Below are positions 1 through 11,792 of a stretch of DNA of 64,000 nt, one piece after another. The notes beneath the pieces were generated by a model. It was not told where the DNA came from. It saw only the letters and a list, made by a program, of their open reading frames with translations, and did no database searches. This DNA comes from Asterias rubens (Eukaryota > Echinodermata > Asteroidea > Forcipulatida > Asteriidae), in the NCBI RefSeq assembly GCF_902459465.1, contig NC_047064.1:12356160-12420159 (forward strand), written 5' to 3'. How positions within the stretch are numbered: the first letter of the stretch is position 1; every line of letters starts with the position of its first letter. The position numbers and the translations under genes were made by a program.

Positions 1-59
1 TAGTTAATCTCTTCTCCAGTCGTCATTATGCATAAGTTCCTATGCCCTCAACCACAAAA

Positions 60-270
60 GCTATTTTGACAATCTACATCATATGAGAGGGCTTTACGTA
101 CGTAGTCTGTTTTCAAGGCGTTTTCAACAAACATTTCCCTTCCGGTTAGTTAGTCTCTTCTCCAGTCGCCATTATTCATCAGTTCACATTTCCTCGACCA
201 CAAAAGCTATTTTGACAATCTATACATCATATGAAAGGGCCTCACGTACTTCACAAAAATTAAGATGTTG
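60..270 (+). repeat. 148-bp subrepeat block (partial)
   Basis: Contains two joints of the subrepeat whose recognisable phrases are TTTTGACAATCTA..CATCATATGA, GGGCTTTACGTACGTAGTCTG and GTTAGTTAGTCTCTTCTCCA. The left part lies outside the window. Confidence 0.8.
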
Positions 271-508
271 GTGACCTTCTCTTGACCTTTTTACCTTTTT
301 AAACCGGAAGTGCCTGTAAAAGGCTTTGAAAAGGCATTATTTAAAGGCTTTTAGGTTGAAATGTACACTTTTTGATGCTTTACCATAAAATTATTTCACA
401 TCGAGAAAACTGTTTGGTTTTGATTTCTTTGCAATTTGACGAGCTATTAACAACACTTTTTCATTGATTCAAACACTGACCCAACAATAGCCGAACACCT
501 AGTGTTTG

Positions 509-530
509 TTTGTACAAACACTATATCTAG
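509..530 (+). mobile_element. Helitron-like 3' end
   Basis: A 9-bp stem AGTGTTTGT/ACAAACACT with a TTGT loop is followed by ATAT and CTAG, then a T-run and the start of the next unit. Hairpin plus CTAG is the hallmark of a Helitron 3' terminus. Confidence 0.7.
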
Positions 531-1338
531 TTTTTTTTTTGGTTTTTCTTATTCTTCTCGCTGTCGATTTTCCGCAAGAAAAAGCATAGATGCGAAGCTT
601 GCATTAAGTTGAAACTTTGCACACAGGTAGACAATAACCAGTAGATGTTACAAAAGTTGTTACGTCACGATGACGTCATCAGTTGACGAGATACACTCAT
701 TCAAAGTTTATTATTTCAAAAAATCATAACTTTTGATCTGCATGACGGATTTTTACAATCAATACATCATCGGAAAGGGCGTAAAACTCCGTAAACGCCT
801 CACAGACATGACCCCATTTTGATCTTGTCTTCCGGTTCAAAATCGAGGTTGAAAATTCGAAAATTCATGTATAGGCCTAAAGGACTACAAAATTCCCCCA
901 TTGATTGCGCGTAAAGATTTTACAATTACATGTACATGTACTTTGTCGCCACGTGTAAGCATGCGGTATTAATTAAAAAAAATCATAACTTTTGATCTGC
1001 ATGACGGATTTTTACAATCATTACATCATCGGAAAGGGCATTAAAAACTCCGTAAACGCCTCACAGACATGACCCCATTTTGATTTTGTCTTCGGCTCAA
1101 AAGAGAGGTTGAAAATTTCAAAATTCACGTCTAAAGAACATCATAAATCCCCGTTGGTATGTGCATAAACATTACACTTGGGCATACACACAACGTGTAG
1201 TGTATTAGCTGTGCGGGAGAGTCACGCTCCAGTGATCATCCATAGAGCGCGAAAAAGCTTCATGTAGAATAGTCTTCGTTCAAGGCGTTTAACCTTTTGA
1301 TCTTGTCTTCTTGTTCAAATCGAATTTATTGTACACTA

Positions 1339-1441
1339 TCTACGACCGTACTGCGTTGATAACACCGGTTCCCGTCCGATCACTGAAGTTATGCAAAATC
1401 GGGCTTGGTCAGTACTTGGATGGGATACCAATTGGCGACCA
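1339..1441 (+). pseudogene. 5S rRNA-like segment, type A
   Basis: The segment follows the layout of eukaryotic 5S rRNA: TCTACGACCGTACTGCGTTG at the 5' side, then CCGGTTCCCGTCCGATCACT, a box A region (here GAAGTTATGCAA, one change) and a box C region ending TACTTGGATGGGATACC. The canonical last 15-20 bases are replaced by ATTGGCGACCAAA and a T-rich tail, so the 3' helix cannot form normally. It is either a decayed 5S gene or the head of a 5S-derived (SINE3-type) element captured into the Helitron unit. Box A and C are the known internal RNA polymerase III control elements of 5S genes. Confidence 0.75.
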
Positions 1442-1489
1442 AATTTTGTATTATTTATTTTTTTATTTTGTTTTTTATTCTCCTATAAA

Positions 1490-1960
1490 TAGCTTCGTGT
1501 TTAGTCTATTTTCAAGGCGTTTCCAACTAACATTTATTTTCCGGTTAGTTAGTCTCTTCTTCAGTCGTCATAATGCATAAGGCTCCAGCCACAAAAGCTA
1601 TTTGGACAATCTATACATCATATAAGAGGGCTTTAAGTACGTAGTCTGTTTTCAAGGCGTTTTCAACAAACATTTCCCTTCCGGTTAGTTAGTCTCTTCT
1701 CCAGTCGTCATTATGCATAAGTTCCTATGCCCTCAACCACAAAAGCTATTTTGACAATCTACATCATATGAAAGGGCTTTACGTACGTAGTCTGTTTTCA
1801 AGGCGTTTTCAACAAACATTTCCCTTCCGGTTAGTTAGTCTCTTCTCCAGTCGTCATTATTCATCAGTTCACATTTCCTAGACCACAAAAGCTATTTTGA
1901 CAATCTATACATCATATGAAAGGGCCTCACGTACTTCACAAAAATGGGTATGTTGGTGAC
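1490..1960 (+). repeat. 148-bp subrepeat block, about 3 copies
   Basis: Three tandem copies of the 148-bp unit follow the type A 5S-like segment. The last copy has the GGGCCTCACGTACTTCAC end variant that closes every block. Confidence 0.8.
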
Positions 1961-2734
1961 CTCATCATAAATCCCCGTTGGTATGTGCATAAACATTACA
2001 CTTGGGCATACACACAACGTGTAGTGTATTAGCTGTGCGGGAGAGTCACGCTCCAGTGATCATCCATAGAGCGCGAAAAAGCTTCATGTAGAATAGTCTT
2101 CGTTCAAGGCGTTTAACCTTTTGATCTTGTCTTCTTGATCTGCATGAAGGATTTTTACAATCAATACATCATCGGAAAGGGCATTAAAAACTCCGTAAAC
2201 ACCTCACAGACATGACCCCATTTTTATCTTGTCTTCCGGTTCAAAATCGAGGTTGAAAATTTCAAAATTCATGTACACTGTATAAAGACTACAAAATTCC
2301 CCCATTGATTGCGCGTAAAGATTTTACAATTACATGTACATGTACTTTGTCACCACGTGTAAGCATGCGGTGCATTGCGGTCACCACGTGTAAGTATGCG
2401 GTATTATTTCAAAAAATCATAACTTTTGATCTGCATGACGGATTTTGACAATCAATACATCATCGGAAAGGGCATTAAAAACTCCGTAAACACCTCACAG
2501 ACATGACCCCATTTTGATCTTGTCTTCTGGTTCAAAATCGATGTTGAAAAATCTAAAATTCACGTATAAAGCACTACAAAATTCCCCCATTGATTGCGCG
2601 TAAAGATTTTACAATTACATGTACATGTACTTTGTCACCACGTGTAAGCATGCGGTGCATTGCGGTCACCACGTGTAAGTATGCGGTGCATTGATGAGCA
2701 TAGTCCCGCTCTGCACCACGTGTTGATCGTTTTA

Positions 2735-2828
2735 GTCTGCGTACCATACTGCGTTGATAACACCTGTCACTAAAGTTAAGCAAAATCGAGCCCAGTCAGT
2801 ATTTGGATGGGAGACCACTTGGCGACCA
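2735..2828 (+). pseudogene. 5S rRNA-like segment, type B
   Basis: Shorter and more diverged than type A. It begins GTCTGCGTACCATACTGCGT, lacks the TTCCCGTCCGA part (a deletion of about 8 bases), but keeps AAGTTAAGCAAAATCGAG and TATTTGGATGGGAGACC. It lies downstream of CACCACGTGTTGATC and ends CTTGGCGACCAAAA. Given the deletion it cannot fold as normal 5S rRNA, though the promoter boxes remain. Confidence 0.72.
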
Positions 2829-2879
2829 AAATTTGTACGATTTATTTTTGTATTTAATTTTTTTTCTCCTATAAATAGC

Positions 2880-3190
2880 TTCGCTTTAGTCTGTTTTCAA
2901 GGCGTTTTCAACAAACATTTCCCTTCCAGTTAGTCTCTTCTCCAGTCGTCATTATGCATAAGTTCCTATGCCCTCAACCACAAAAGCTATTTTGACAATC
3001 TACATCATATGAAAGGGCTTTACGTACGTAGTCTGTTTTGAAGGCGTTTTCAACAAACATTTCCCTTCCGGTTAGTTAGTCTCTTCTCCAGTCGCCATTA
3101 TTCATCAGTTCACGTTTCCTCAACCACAAAAGCTATTTTGACAATCTATATTTCATATGAAAGGGCCTCACGTATTCCACAAAAAATGGG
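2880..3190 (+). repeat. 148-bp subrepeat block, 2 copies
   Basis: Two copies after the type B 5S-like segment. The closing copy carries GGGCCTCACGTATTCCAC. Confidence 0.8.
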
Positions 3191-3436
3191 TGTGTTGGTG
3201 ACCTTTTCTTGACTTTTTGACCTTTTTAAACTGGAAGAGCCTGTAAAATGCTTTGAAAGGGCAGTATTTAAAGGCTTTTAGGTTGAAATGTACACTTTTT
3301 GATGCTTTTTCTATAAATTATTCCACATCGAGAAAACTGTTTGGTTTTGATTTCTTTGTAATTTGACGAGCTATTAACAATACTTGTTTCATTTATTCAA
3401 ACACTGACCCAACAATAGCCGAACACCTAGTGTTTG

Positions 3437-3458
3437 TTTGTACAAACACTATATCTAG
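3437..3458 (+). mobile_element. Helitron-like 3' end
   Basis: Same hairpin (TTGT loop), ATAT and CTAG as the copy at 509-530. Here the T-run is almost absent and the next unit's TTGGTTTTTCTTATTC follows directly. Confidence 0.7.
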
Positions 3459-4001
3459 TTGGTTTTTCTTATTCTTCTCGCTGTCGATTGTCCGCAAGAA
3501 AAAGCATAGATGCGAAGCTTGCATTAAGTTGAAACTTTGCACACAGGTAGACAATAACCAGTAGATGATACAAAAGTTCTTACGTCACGATGACGTCATC
3601 AGTTGACGAGATACACTAATTCAAAGTTTATTATTTCAAAAAATCATAACTTTTGATCTACATGAGGGATTTTTACAATCAATACATCATCGGAAAGGGC
3701 ATTAAAAACTCCGTAAACGCCTCACAGACATGACCACATTTTGATTTTGTCTTCCGGCTCAAAAGAGAGGTTGAAAATTTCGAAATTCACGTCTGAAAAA
3801 CAACGTAAATCCCCCGTTGGTATGTGCATAAACATTACACTTAGGCATAAACACAACGTGCAGTGTATTAGCTGTGTGGGAGAGTCACGCTCCAGTGATC
3901 ATCCATAGAGCGCGAAAAAGCTTCATGTAGAATAGTCTTCGTTCAAGGCGTTTAACTTTTTGACCTTGTCTTCTGGTTCAAATAGAATTTATTGTATATT
4001 A

Positions 4002-4104
4002 TCTACGACCGTACAGCGTTGATAAGACCGGTTCCCGTCCGATCACTGAAGTTAAGCAAAATCGGGCGTGGTCAGTACTTGGATGGGAGACCAATTGGCG
4101 ACCA
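4002..4104 (+). pseudogene. 5S rRNA-like segment, type A
   Basis: Best preserved type A copy: box A reads AAGTTAAGCAAAA and box C TACTTGGATGGGAGACC, both close to the 5S consensus. The 3' end is ATTGGCGACCAAA followed by T-rich sequence and the first hairpin/poly-T unit. Confidence 0.78.
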
Positions 4105-4125
4105 AATTTTGTATTATTTATTTTT

Positions 4126-4300
4126 AGGTGTTCGGGCAACAGCCCGAACAACTCATTGATTTTGTTCGTTTTTTTTTTTAGGTGTTCGGGCAACAGCCCG
4201 AACAACTCATTGATTTTGTTCGGTTTTTTTTTTTTTTAGGTGTTCGGGCAACAGCCCGAACAACTCATTGTTTTTGTTCGGTTTTTTTTTTTTTTTTCTT
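4126..4300 (+). repeat. Hairpin plus poly-T microarray, 3 units
   Basis: Three units of about 50 bp, each AGGTGTTCGGGCAACAGCCC then GAACAACTCATTG..TTTTGTTCG and a T-run. GTTCGGGC/GCCCGAAC forms a GC-rich hairpin with a 4-nt loop. On the minus strand the hairpin is followed by ACACCTAA and A-runs, which resembles a CTRR-type Helitron end. Any open frames across it are low-complexity artefacts. Confidence 0.7.
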
Positions 4301-4582
4301 TTTTTTGGTTTTTCTTATTCTTCTCGCTGTCGATTGCTTGCAAGAAAAAGCATAGATGCGAAACTCGCATTAAACCGGAAGTGCCTGTAAAATGCTTTGA
4401 AAGGGCATTATTTAAAGGCTTTTAGGTTGAAATGTACACTTTTTTATGCTTTACCATGAACTTATTACACATCGAGAAAACTGTTTGGTTTTGATTTCTT
4501 TGCAATTTTGACGAGCTATCAACAACACTTTTTTTCATTGATTCAAACACTGACCCAACAATAGCCGAACACCTAGTGTTTG

Positions 4583-4604
4583 TTTCTACAAACACTATAT
4601 CTAG
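4583..4604 (+). mobile_element. Helitron-like 3' end
   Basis: Hairpin with a TTCT loop instead of TTGT and unchanged stem, then ATAT and CTAG followed by a T-run. A loop-only change is what selection on stem structure would allow. Confidence 0.7.
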
Positions 4605-5405
4605 TTTTTTTTTGGTTTTTCTTATTCTTCTCGCTGTCGATTGTCCGCAAGAAAAAGCATAGATGCGAAGCTTGCATTAAGTTGAAACTTTGCACACAGG
4701 TAGACAATAACCAGTAGATGATACAAAAGTTCTTACGTCACGATGACGTCATCAGTTGACGAGATACACTCATTCAAAGTTTATTATTTCAAAAAATCAT
4801 AACTTTTGATCTGCATGAAGGATTTTTACAATCAATACATCATCGGAAAGGGCATTAAAAACTCCGTAAACACCTCACAGACATGACCCCATTTTTATCT
4901 TGTCTTCCGGTTCAAAATCGAGGTTGAAAATTTCAAAATTCATGTACACTGTATAAAGACTACAAAATTCCCCCATTGATTGCGCGTAAAGATTTTACAA
5001 TTACATGTACATGTACTTTGTCACCACGTGTAAGCATGCGGTGCATTGCGGTCACCACGTGTAAGTATGCGGTATTATTTCAAAAAATCATAACTTTTGA
5101 TCTGCATGACGGATTTTGACAATCAATACATCATCGGAAAGGGCATTAAAAACTCCGTAAACACCTCACAGACATGACCCCATTTTGATCTTGTCTTCTG
5201 GTTCAAAATCGATGTTGAAAAATCTAAAATTCACGTATAAAGCACTACAAAATTCCCCCATTGATTGCGCGTAAAGATTTTACAATTACATGTACATGTA
5301 CTTTGTCACCACGTGTAAGCATGCGGTGCATTGCGGTCACCACGTGTAAGTATGCGGTGCATTGATGAGCATAGTCCCGCTCTGCACCACGTGTTGATCG
5401 TTTTA

Positions 5406-5499
5406 GTCTGCGTACCATACTGCGTTGATAACACCTGTCACTAAAGTTAAGCAAAATCGAGCCCAGTCAGTATTTGGATGGGAGACCACTTGGCGACCA
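5406..5499 (+). pseudogene. 5S rRNA-like segment, type B
   Basis: Identical to the copy at 2,735-2,828; same internal deletion and flanks. Confidence 0.72.
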
Positions 5500-5550
5500 A
5501 AATTTGTACGATTTATTTTTGTATTTAATTTTTTTTCTCCTATAAATAGC

Positions 5551-5861
5551 TTCGCTTTAGTCTGTTTTCAAGGCGTTTTCAACAAACATTTCCCTTCCAG
5601 TTAGTCTCTTCTCCAGTCGTCATTATGCATAAGTTCCTATGCCCTCAACCACAAAAGCTATTTTGACAATCTACATCATATGAAAGGGCTTTACGTACGT
5701 AGTCTGTTTTGAAGGCGTTTTCAACAAACATTTCCCTTCCGGTTAGTTAGTCTCTTCTCCAGTCGCCATTATTCATCAGTTCACGTTTCCTCAACCACAA
5801 AAGCTATTTTGACAATCTATATTTCATATGAAAGGGCCTCACGTATTCCACAAAAAATGGG
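5551..5861 (+). repeat. 148-bp subrepeat block, 2 copies
   Basis: Duplicate of the block at 2,880-3,190, offset 2,671 bp. Confidence 0.8.
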
Positions 5862-6107
5862 TGTGTTGGTGACCTTTTCTTGACTTTTTGACCTTTTTAA
5901 ACTGGAAGAGCCTGTAAAATGCTTTGAAAGGGCAGTATTTAAAGGCTTTTAGGTTGAAATGTACACTTTTTGATGCTTTTTCTATAAATTATTCCACATC
6001 GAGAAAACTGTTTGGTTTTGATTTCTTTGTAATTTGACGAGCTATTAACAATACTTGTTTCATTTATTCAAACACTGACCCAACAATAGCCGAACACCTA
6101 GTGTTTG

Positions 6108-6129
6108 TTTGTACAAACACTATATCTAG
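6108..6129 (+). mobile_element. Helitron-like 3' end
   Basis: TTGT-loop hairpin, ATAT and CTAG. It is the tandem-duplicate partner of the end at 3,437-3,458, offset 2,671 bp. Confidence 0.7.
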
Positions 6130-6672
6130 TTGGTTTTTCTTATTCTTCTCGCTGTCGATTGTCCGCAAGAAAAAGCATAGATGCGAAGCTTGCATTAAGT
6201 TGAAACTTTGCACACAGGTAGACAATAACCAGTAGATGATACAAAAGTTCTTACGTCACGATGACGTCATCAGTTGACGAGATACACTAATTCAAAGTTT
6301 ATTATTTCAAAAAATCATAACTTTTGATCTACATGAGGGATTTTTACAATCAATACATCATCGGAAAGGGCATTAAAAACTCCGTAAACGCCTCACAGAC
6401 ATGACCACATTTTGATTTTGTCTTCCGGCTCAAAAGAGAGGTTGAAAATTTCGAAATTCACGTCTGAAAAACAACGTAAATCCCCCGTTGGTATGTGCAT
6501 AAACATTACACTTAGGCATAAACACAACGTGCAGTGTATTAGCTGTGTGGGAGAGTCACGCTCCAGTGATCATCCATAGAGCGCGAAAAAGCTTCATGTA
6601 GAATAGTCTTCGTTCAAGGCGTTTAACTTTTTGACCTTGTCTTCTGGTTCAAATAGAATTTATTGTATATTA

Positions 6673-6775
6673 TCTACGACCGTACAGCGTTGATAAGACC
6701 GGTTCCCGTCCGATCACTGAAGTTAAGCAAAATCGGGCGTGGTCAGTACTTGGATGGGAGACCAATTGGCGACCA
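6673..6775 (+). pseudogene. 5S rRNA-like segment, type A
   Basis: Tandem-duplicate partner of the copy at 4,002-4,104, offset 2,671 bp and identical over the segment. Confidence 0.78.
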
Positions 6776-6796
6776 AATTTTGTATTATTTATTTTT

Positions 6797-6975
6797 AGGT
6801 GTTCGGGCAACAGCCCGAACAACTCATTGATTTTGTTCGTTTTTTTTTTTAGGTGTTCGGGCAACAGCCCGAACAACTCATTGATTTTGTTCGGTTTTTT
6901 TTTTTTTTTGGTGTTCGGGCAACAGCCCGAACAACTCATTGTTTTTGTTCGTTTTTTTTTTTTTTTTTTTCTTTT
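6797..6975 (+). repeat. Hairpin plus poly-T microarray, 3 units
   Basis: Duplicate of the cluster at 4,126-4,300 with different T-run lengths and an AGG to GG change at the third unit. Same GTTCGGGC hairpin. Confidence 0.7.
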
Positions 6976-7255
6976 TTTTGGTTTTTCTTATTCTTCTCGC
7001 TGTCGATTGCTTGCAAGAAAAAGCATAGATGCGAAACTCGCATTAAACCGGAAGTGCCTGTAAAATGCTTTGAAAGGGCATTATTTAAAGGCTTTTAGGT
7101 TGAAATGTACACTTTTTTATGCTTTACCATGAACTTATTACACATCGAGAAAACTGTTTGGTTTTGATTTCTTTGCAATTTTGACGAGCTATCAACAACA
7201 CTTTTTTTCATTGATTCAAACACTGACCCAACAATAGCCGAACACCTAGTGTTTG

Positions 7256-7277
7256 TTTCTACAAACACTATATCTAG
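7256..7277 (+). mobile_element. Helitron-like 3' end
   Basis: TTCT-loop hairpin followed by ATAT and CTAG, then a T-run. It is the partner of the end at 4,583-4,604. Confidence 0.7.
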
Positions 7278-8079
7278 TTTTTTTTTGGTTTTTCTTATTC
7301 TTCTCGCTGTCGATTGTCCGCAAGAAAAAGCATAGATGCGAAGCTTGCATTAAGTTGAAACTTTGCACACAGGTAGACAATAACCAGTAGATGATACAAA
7401 AGTTCTTACGTCACGATGACGTCATCAGTTGACGAGATACACTCATTCAAAGTTTATTATTTCAAAAAATCATAACTTTTGATCTGCATGAAGGATTTTT
7501 ACAATCAATACATCATCGGAAAGGGCATTAAAAACTCCGTAAACACCTCACAGACATGACCCCATTTTGATCTTGTCTTCCGGTTCAAAATCGAGGTTGA
7601 AAATTTCAAAATTCATGTACACTGTATAAAGACTACAAAATTCCCCCATTGATTGCGCGTAAAGATTTTACAATTACATGTACATGTACTTTGTCACCAC
7701 GTGTAAGCATGCGGTGCATTGCGGTCACCACGTGTAAGTATGCGGTATTATTTCAAAAAATCATAACTTTTGATCTGCATGACGGATTTTGACAATCAAT
7801 ACATCATCGGAAAGGGCATTAAAAACTCCGTAAACACCTCACAGACATAACCCTCATTTTGATCTTGTCTTCTGGTTCAAAATCGATGTTGAAAAATCTA
7901 AAATTCACGTATAAAGCACTACAAAATTCCCCCATTGATTGCGCGTAAAGATTTTACAATTACATGTACATGTACTTTGTCACCACGTGTAAGCATGCGG
8001 TGCATTGCGGTCACCACGTGTAAGTATGCGGTGCATTGAAGAGCATAGTCACGCTCTGCACCACGTGTTGATCCTTTTA

Positions 8080-8173
8080 GTCTGCGTACCATACTGCGTT
8101 GATAACACCTGTCACTAAAGTTAAGCAAAATCGAGCCCAGTCAGTATTTTGATGGGAGACCACTTGGCGACCA
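8080..8173 (+). pseudogene. 5S rRNA-like segment, type B
   Basis: Same as the other type B copies, except that the box C part reads TATTTTGATGGGAGACC (one G to T change). Confidence 0.72.
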
Positions 8174-8225
8174 AAATTGGTACGATTTATTTTTGTATTT
8201 AATTTTTTTTTCTCCTATAAATAGC

Positions 8226-8975
8226 TTCGCTTTAGTCTGTTTTCAAGGCGTTTTCAACAAAGATTTTCCTCCTAGTTAGTCTCTTCTCCAGTCGTCATTA
8301 TGCATGAGCTCCCATATCCTCAACCACACAAGCTATTTTGACAATCTATACATCATATGAAAGGGCTTTACGTACGTAGTCTGTTTTCAAGGTGTTTTCA
8401 ACAAACATTTCCTTTTCGGTTAGTTAGTCTCTTCTCCAGTCGTCATTATGCATAAGTTCTTATGTCCTCAACCACACAAGCTATTTTGACAATCTATACA
8501 TCATATGAAAGGGCTTTACGTACGTAGTCTGTTTTCAGATGTTTTCAACAAACATTTCCTATTCGGTTAGTTAGTCTCTTCTCCAGTCGTCATTATGCAT
8601 AAGTTCCTAAGTCCTCAACCACAAAAGCTATTTTGACAATCTATACATCATATTAAAGGGCTTTACGTACGTAGTCTGTTTTCAAGGCGTTTTCAACAAA
8701 CATTTCCCTTCCAGTTAGTCTCTTCTCCAGTCGTCATCATGCATAAGTTCCTATGCCCTCAACCACAAAAGCTATTTTGACAATCTACATCATATGAAAG
8801 GGCTTTACGTACGTAGTCTGTTTTCAAGGCGTTTTCAACAAACATTTCCCTTCCGGTTAGTTAGTCTCTTCTCCAGTCTCCATTATTCATCAGTTCACGT
8901 TTCCTCAACCACAAAAGCTATTTTGACAATCTATACATCATATGAAAGGGCCTCACGTACTCCACAAAAATGGGT
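8226..8975 (+). repeat. 148-bp subrepeat block, 5 copies
   Basis: Five tandem copies, recognised by GGGCTTTACGTACG (or closing GGGCCTCACG) at about 8,363, 8,512, 8,657, 8,803 and 8,947. Confidence 0.85.
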
Positions 8976-9219
8976 GTGTTGGTGACCTTTTCTTGACTTT
9001 TTGACCTTTTTAAACTTGAAGAGCCTGTAAAATGCTTTGAAAAGGCAGTATTTAAAGGCTTTTAGGTTGAAATGTACACTTTTTGATGCTTTTTCTATAA
9101 ATTATTCCACATCGAGAAAACTGTTTGGTTTTGATTTCTTTGTAATTTGACGAGCTATTAACAATACTTGTTTCATTTATTCAAACACTGACCCAACAAT
9201 AGCCGAACACCTAGTGTTT

Positions 9220-9241
9220 GTTTGTACAAACACTATATCTA
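9220..9241 (+). mobile_element. Helitron-like 3' end with CTAT instead of CTAG
   Basis: The hairpin is intact, but the terminal tetranucleotide reads CTAT before the T-run, so this copy has lost the canonical CTAG end. Confidence 0.6.
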
Positions 9242-10043
9242 TTTTTTTTTTGGTTTTTCTTATTCTTCTCGCTGTCGATTGTCCGCAAGAAAAAGCATAG
9301 ATGCGAAGCTTGCATTAAGTTGAAACTTTGCACACAGGTAGACAATAACCAGTAGATGATACAAAAGTTCTTACGTCACGATGACGTCATCAGTTGACGA
9401 GATACACTCATTCAAAGTTTATTATTTCAAAAAATCATAACTTTTGATCTGCATGAAGGATTTTTACAATCAATACATCATCGGAAAGGGCATTAAAAAC
9501 TCCGTAAACACCTCACAGACATAACCCCATTTTGATCTTGTCTTCCGGTTCAAAATCGAGGTTGAAAATTTCAAAATTCATGTACACTGTATAAAGACTA
9601 CAAAATTCCCCCATTGATTGCGCGTAAAGATTTTACAATTACATGTACATGTACTTTGTCACTACGTGTAAGCATGCGGTGCATTGCGGTCACCACGTGT
9701 AAGTATGCGGTATTATTTCAAAAAATCATAACTTTTGATCTGCATGACGGATTTTGACAATCAATACATCATCGGAAAGGGCATTAAAAACTCCGTAAAC
9801 ACCTCACAGACATGACCCCATTTTGATCTTGTCTTCTGGTTCAAAATCGATGTTGAAAAATCTAAAAATCACGTATAAAGCACTACAAAATTCCCCCATT
9901 GATTGCGCGTAAAGATTTTACAATTACATGTACATGTACTTTGTCACCACGTGTAAGCATGCGGTGCATTGCGGTCACCACGTGTAAGTATGCGGTGCAT
10001 TGATGAGCATAGTCACGCTCTGCACCACATGTTGATCGTTTTA

Positions 10044-10137
10044 GTCTGCGTACCATACTGCGTTGATAATACCTGTCACTAAAGTTAAGCAAAATCGAGC
10101 CCAGTCAGTATTTGGATGGGAGACCACTTGGCGACCA
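10044..10137 (+). pseudogene. 5S rRNA-like segment, type B
   Basis: Type B copy with GATAATACC instead of GATAACACC; box A and C intact. Confidence 0.72.
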
Positions 10138-10189
10138 AAATTTGTACGATTTATTTTTGTATTTAATTTTTTTTCTCCTATAAATAGCT

Positions 10190-11530
10190 TCGCTTTAGTC
10201 TGTTTTCAAGGCGTTTTCAACAAAGATTTTCCTCCTAGTTAGGCTCTTCTCCAGTCGTCATTATGCATAAGCTCCCATATCCTCAACCACACAAGCTATT
10301 TTGACAATCTATACATCATATGAAAGGGCTTTACGTACGTAGTCTGTTTTCAAGGTGTTTTCAACAAACATTTCCCTTTCGGTTAGTTAGTCTCTTCTCC
10401 AGTCGTCATTATGCATAAGTTCCTATGTCCTCAACCACACAAGCTATTTTGACAATCTGTACATCATATGAAAGGGCTTTACGTACGTAGTCTGTTTTCA
10501 GATGTTTTCAACAAACATTTCCTATTCGGTTAGTTAGTCTCTTCTCCAGTCGTCATTATGCATAAGTTCCTATGTCCTCAACCACACAAGCTATTTTGAC
10601 AAGCTATACATCATATGAAAGGGCTTTACGTACGTGTCCGTTTTCAAGGCGTTTTCAACAAAGATTTTCCTCCTAGTTAGTCTCTTCTCCAGTCGTCATT
10701 ATGCATAAGCTCCCATATCCTCAACCACACAAGCTATTTTGACAATCTATACATCATATGAAAGGGCTTTACGTACGTAGTCTGTTTTCAGATGTTTTCA
10801 ACAAACATTTCCTATTCGGTTAGTTAGTCTCTTCTCCAGTCGTCATTATGCATAAGTTCCTATGTCCTCAACCACACAAGCTATTTTGACAAGCTATACA
10901 TCATATGAAAGGGCTTTACGTACGTGTCTGTTTTCAAGGCGTTTTCAACAAAGATTTTCCTCCTAGTTAGTCTCTTCTCCAGTCGTCATTATGCATAAGC
11001 TCCCATATCCTCAACCACACAAGCTATTTTGACAATCTTTACATCATATGAAAGGGCTTTACGTACGTAGTCTGTTTTCAAGGTGTTTTCAACAAACATT
11101 TCCTATTCGGTTAGTTAGTCTCTTCTCCAGTCGTCATTATGCATAAGTTCCTATGTCCTCAACCACACAAGCTATTTTGACAATCTATACATCATATGAA
11201 AGGGCTTTACGTACGTAGTCTGTTTTCGAATGTTTTCAACAAACATTTCCTATTCGGTTAGTTAGTCTCTTCTCCAGTCGTCATTATGCATAAGTTCCTA
11301 TGTCCTCAACCACAAAAGCTATTTTGACAATCTATACATCATATGAAAGGGCTTTACGTACGTAGTCTGTTTTCAAGGCGTTTTCAACAAACATTTCCCT
11401 TCTGGTTAGTTAGGCTCTTCTCCAGTCGCCATTATTCATCAGTTCACGTTTCCTCAACCACAAAATCTATTTTGACAATCTATACATCATATGAAAGGGC
11501 CTCACGTATTCCACACAAATGGGTGTGTTG
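10190..11530 (+). repeat. 148-bp subrepeat block, 9 copies
   Basis: The longest block, with joints at about 10,325, 10,471, 10,619, 10,762, 10,910, 11,055, 11,203, 11,348 and 11,493. A higher-order pair (GACAAGCTATAC plus TACGTGTCTG variants) is itself repeated, so expansion occurred by blocks of several units. Confidence 0.85.
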
Positions 11531-11770
11531 GTGACCTTTTCTTGACTTTTTGACCTTTTTAAACTGGAAGAGCCTGTAAAATGCTTTGAAAAGGCAGTAT
11601 TTAAAGGCTGTTAGGTTGAAATGTACACTTTTTGAAGCTTTACCCTAAAATTATTAGACATCAAGAAAACTGTTTGGTATTGATTTCTTTGCAATTTGAC
11701 GAGCTGTCAACAACACTTTTTTTCATTGATTCAAACACTGACCCAACAATAGCCGAACACCTAGTGTTTG

Positions 11771-11792
11771 TTTCTACAAACACTATATCTAG
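11771..11792 (+). mobile_element. Helitron-like 3' end
   Basis: TTCT-loop hairpin, ATAT, CTAG, T-run and the start of the next unit. Confidence 0.7.

Larger units (their letters stand above)
2135..7476 (+). repeat. Two near-identical 2,671-bp tandem copies
   Basis: The segment 2,135-4,805 recurs at 4,806-7,476 with an offset of 2,671 bp and almost no differences apart from T-run lengths in the hairpin/poly-T cluster. Each copy includes a type B 5S-like segment, a short 148-bp block, two CTAG ends, a type A 5S-like segment and a hairpin/poly-T cluster. The near identity points to a recent duplication, or to an assembly effect, compared with the more diverged units further right. Confidence 0.85.

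Noticed and set aside
2574..2783. A 69-codon minus-strand frame repeated almost unchanged at 5,245, 7,919, 9,883, 12,432 and 14,551
   Set aside because: It covers the reverse strand of the 5S-like segment and its ACATGTACATGT flank. Its conservation follows from the repeat itself, and it has no start context, domain or splice support.
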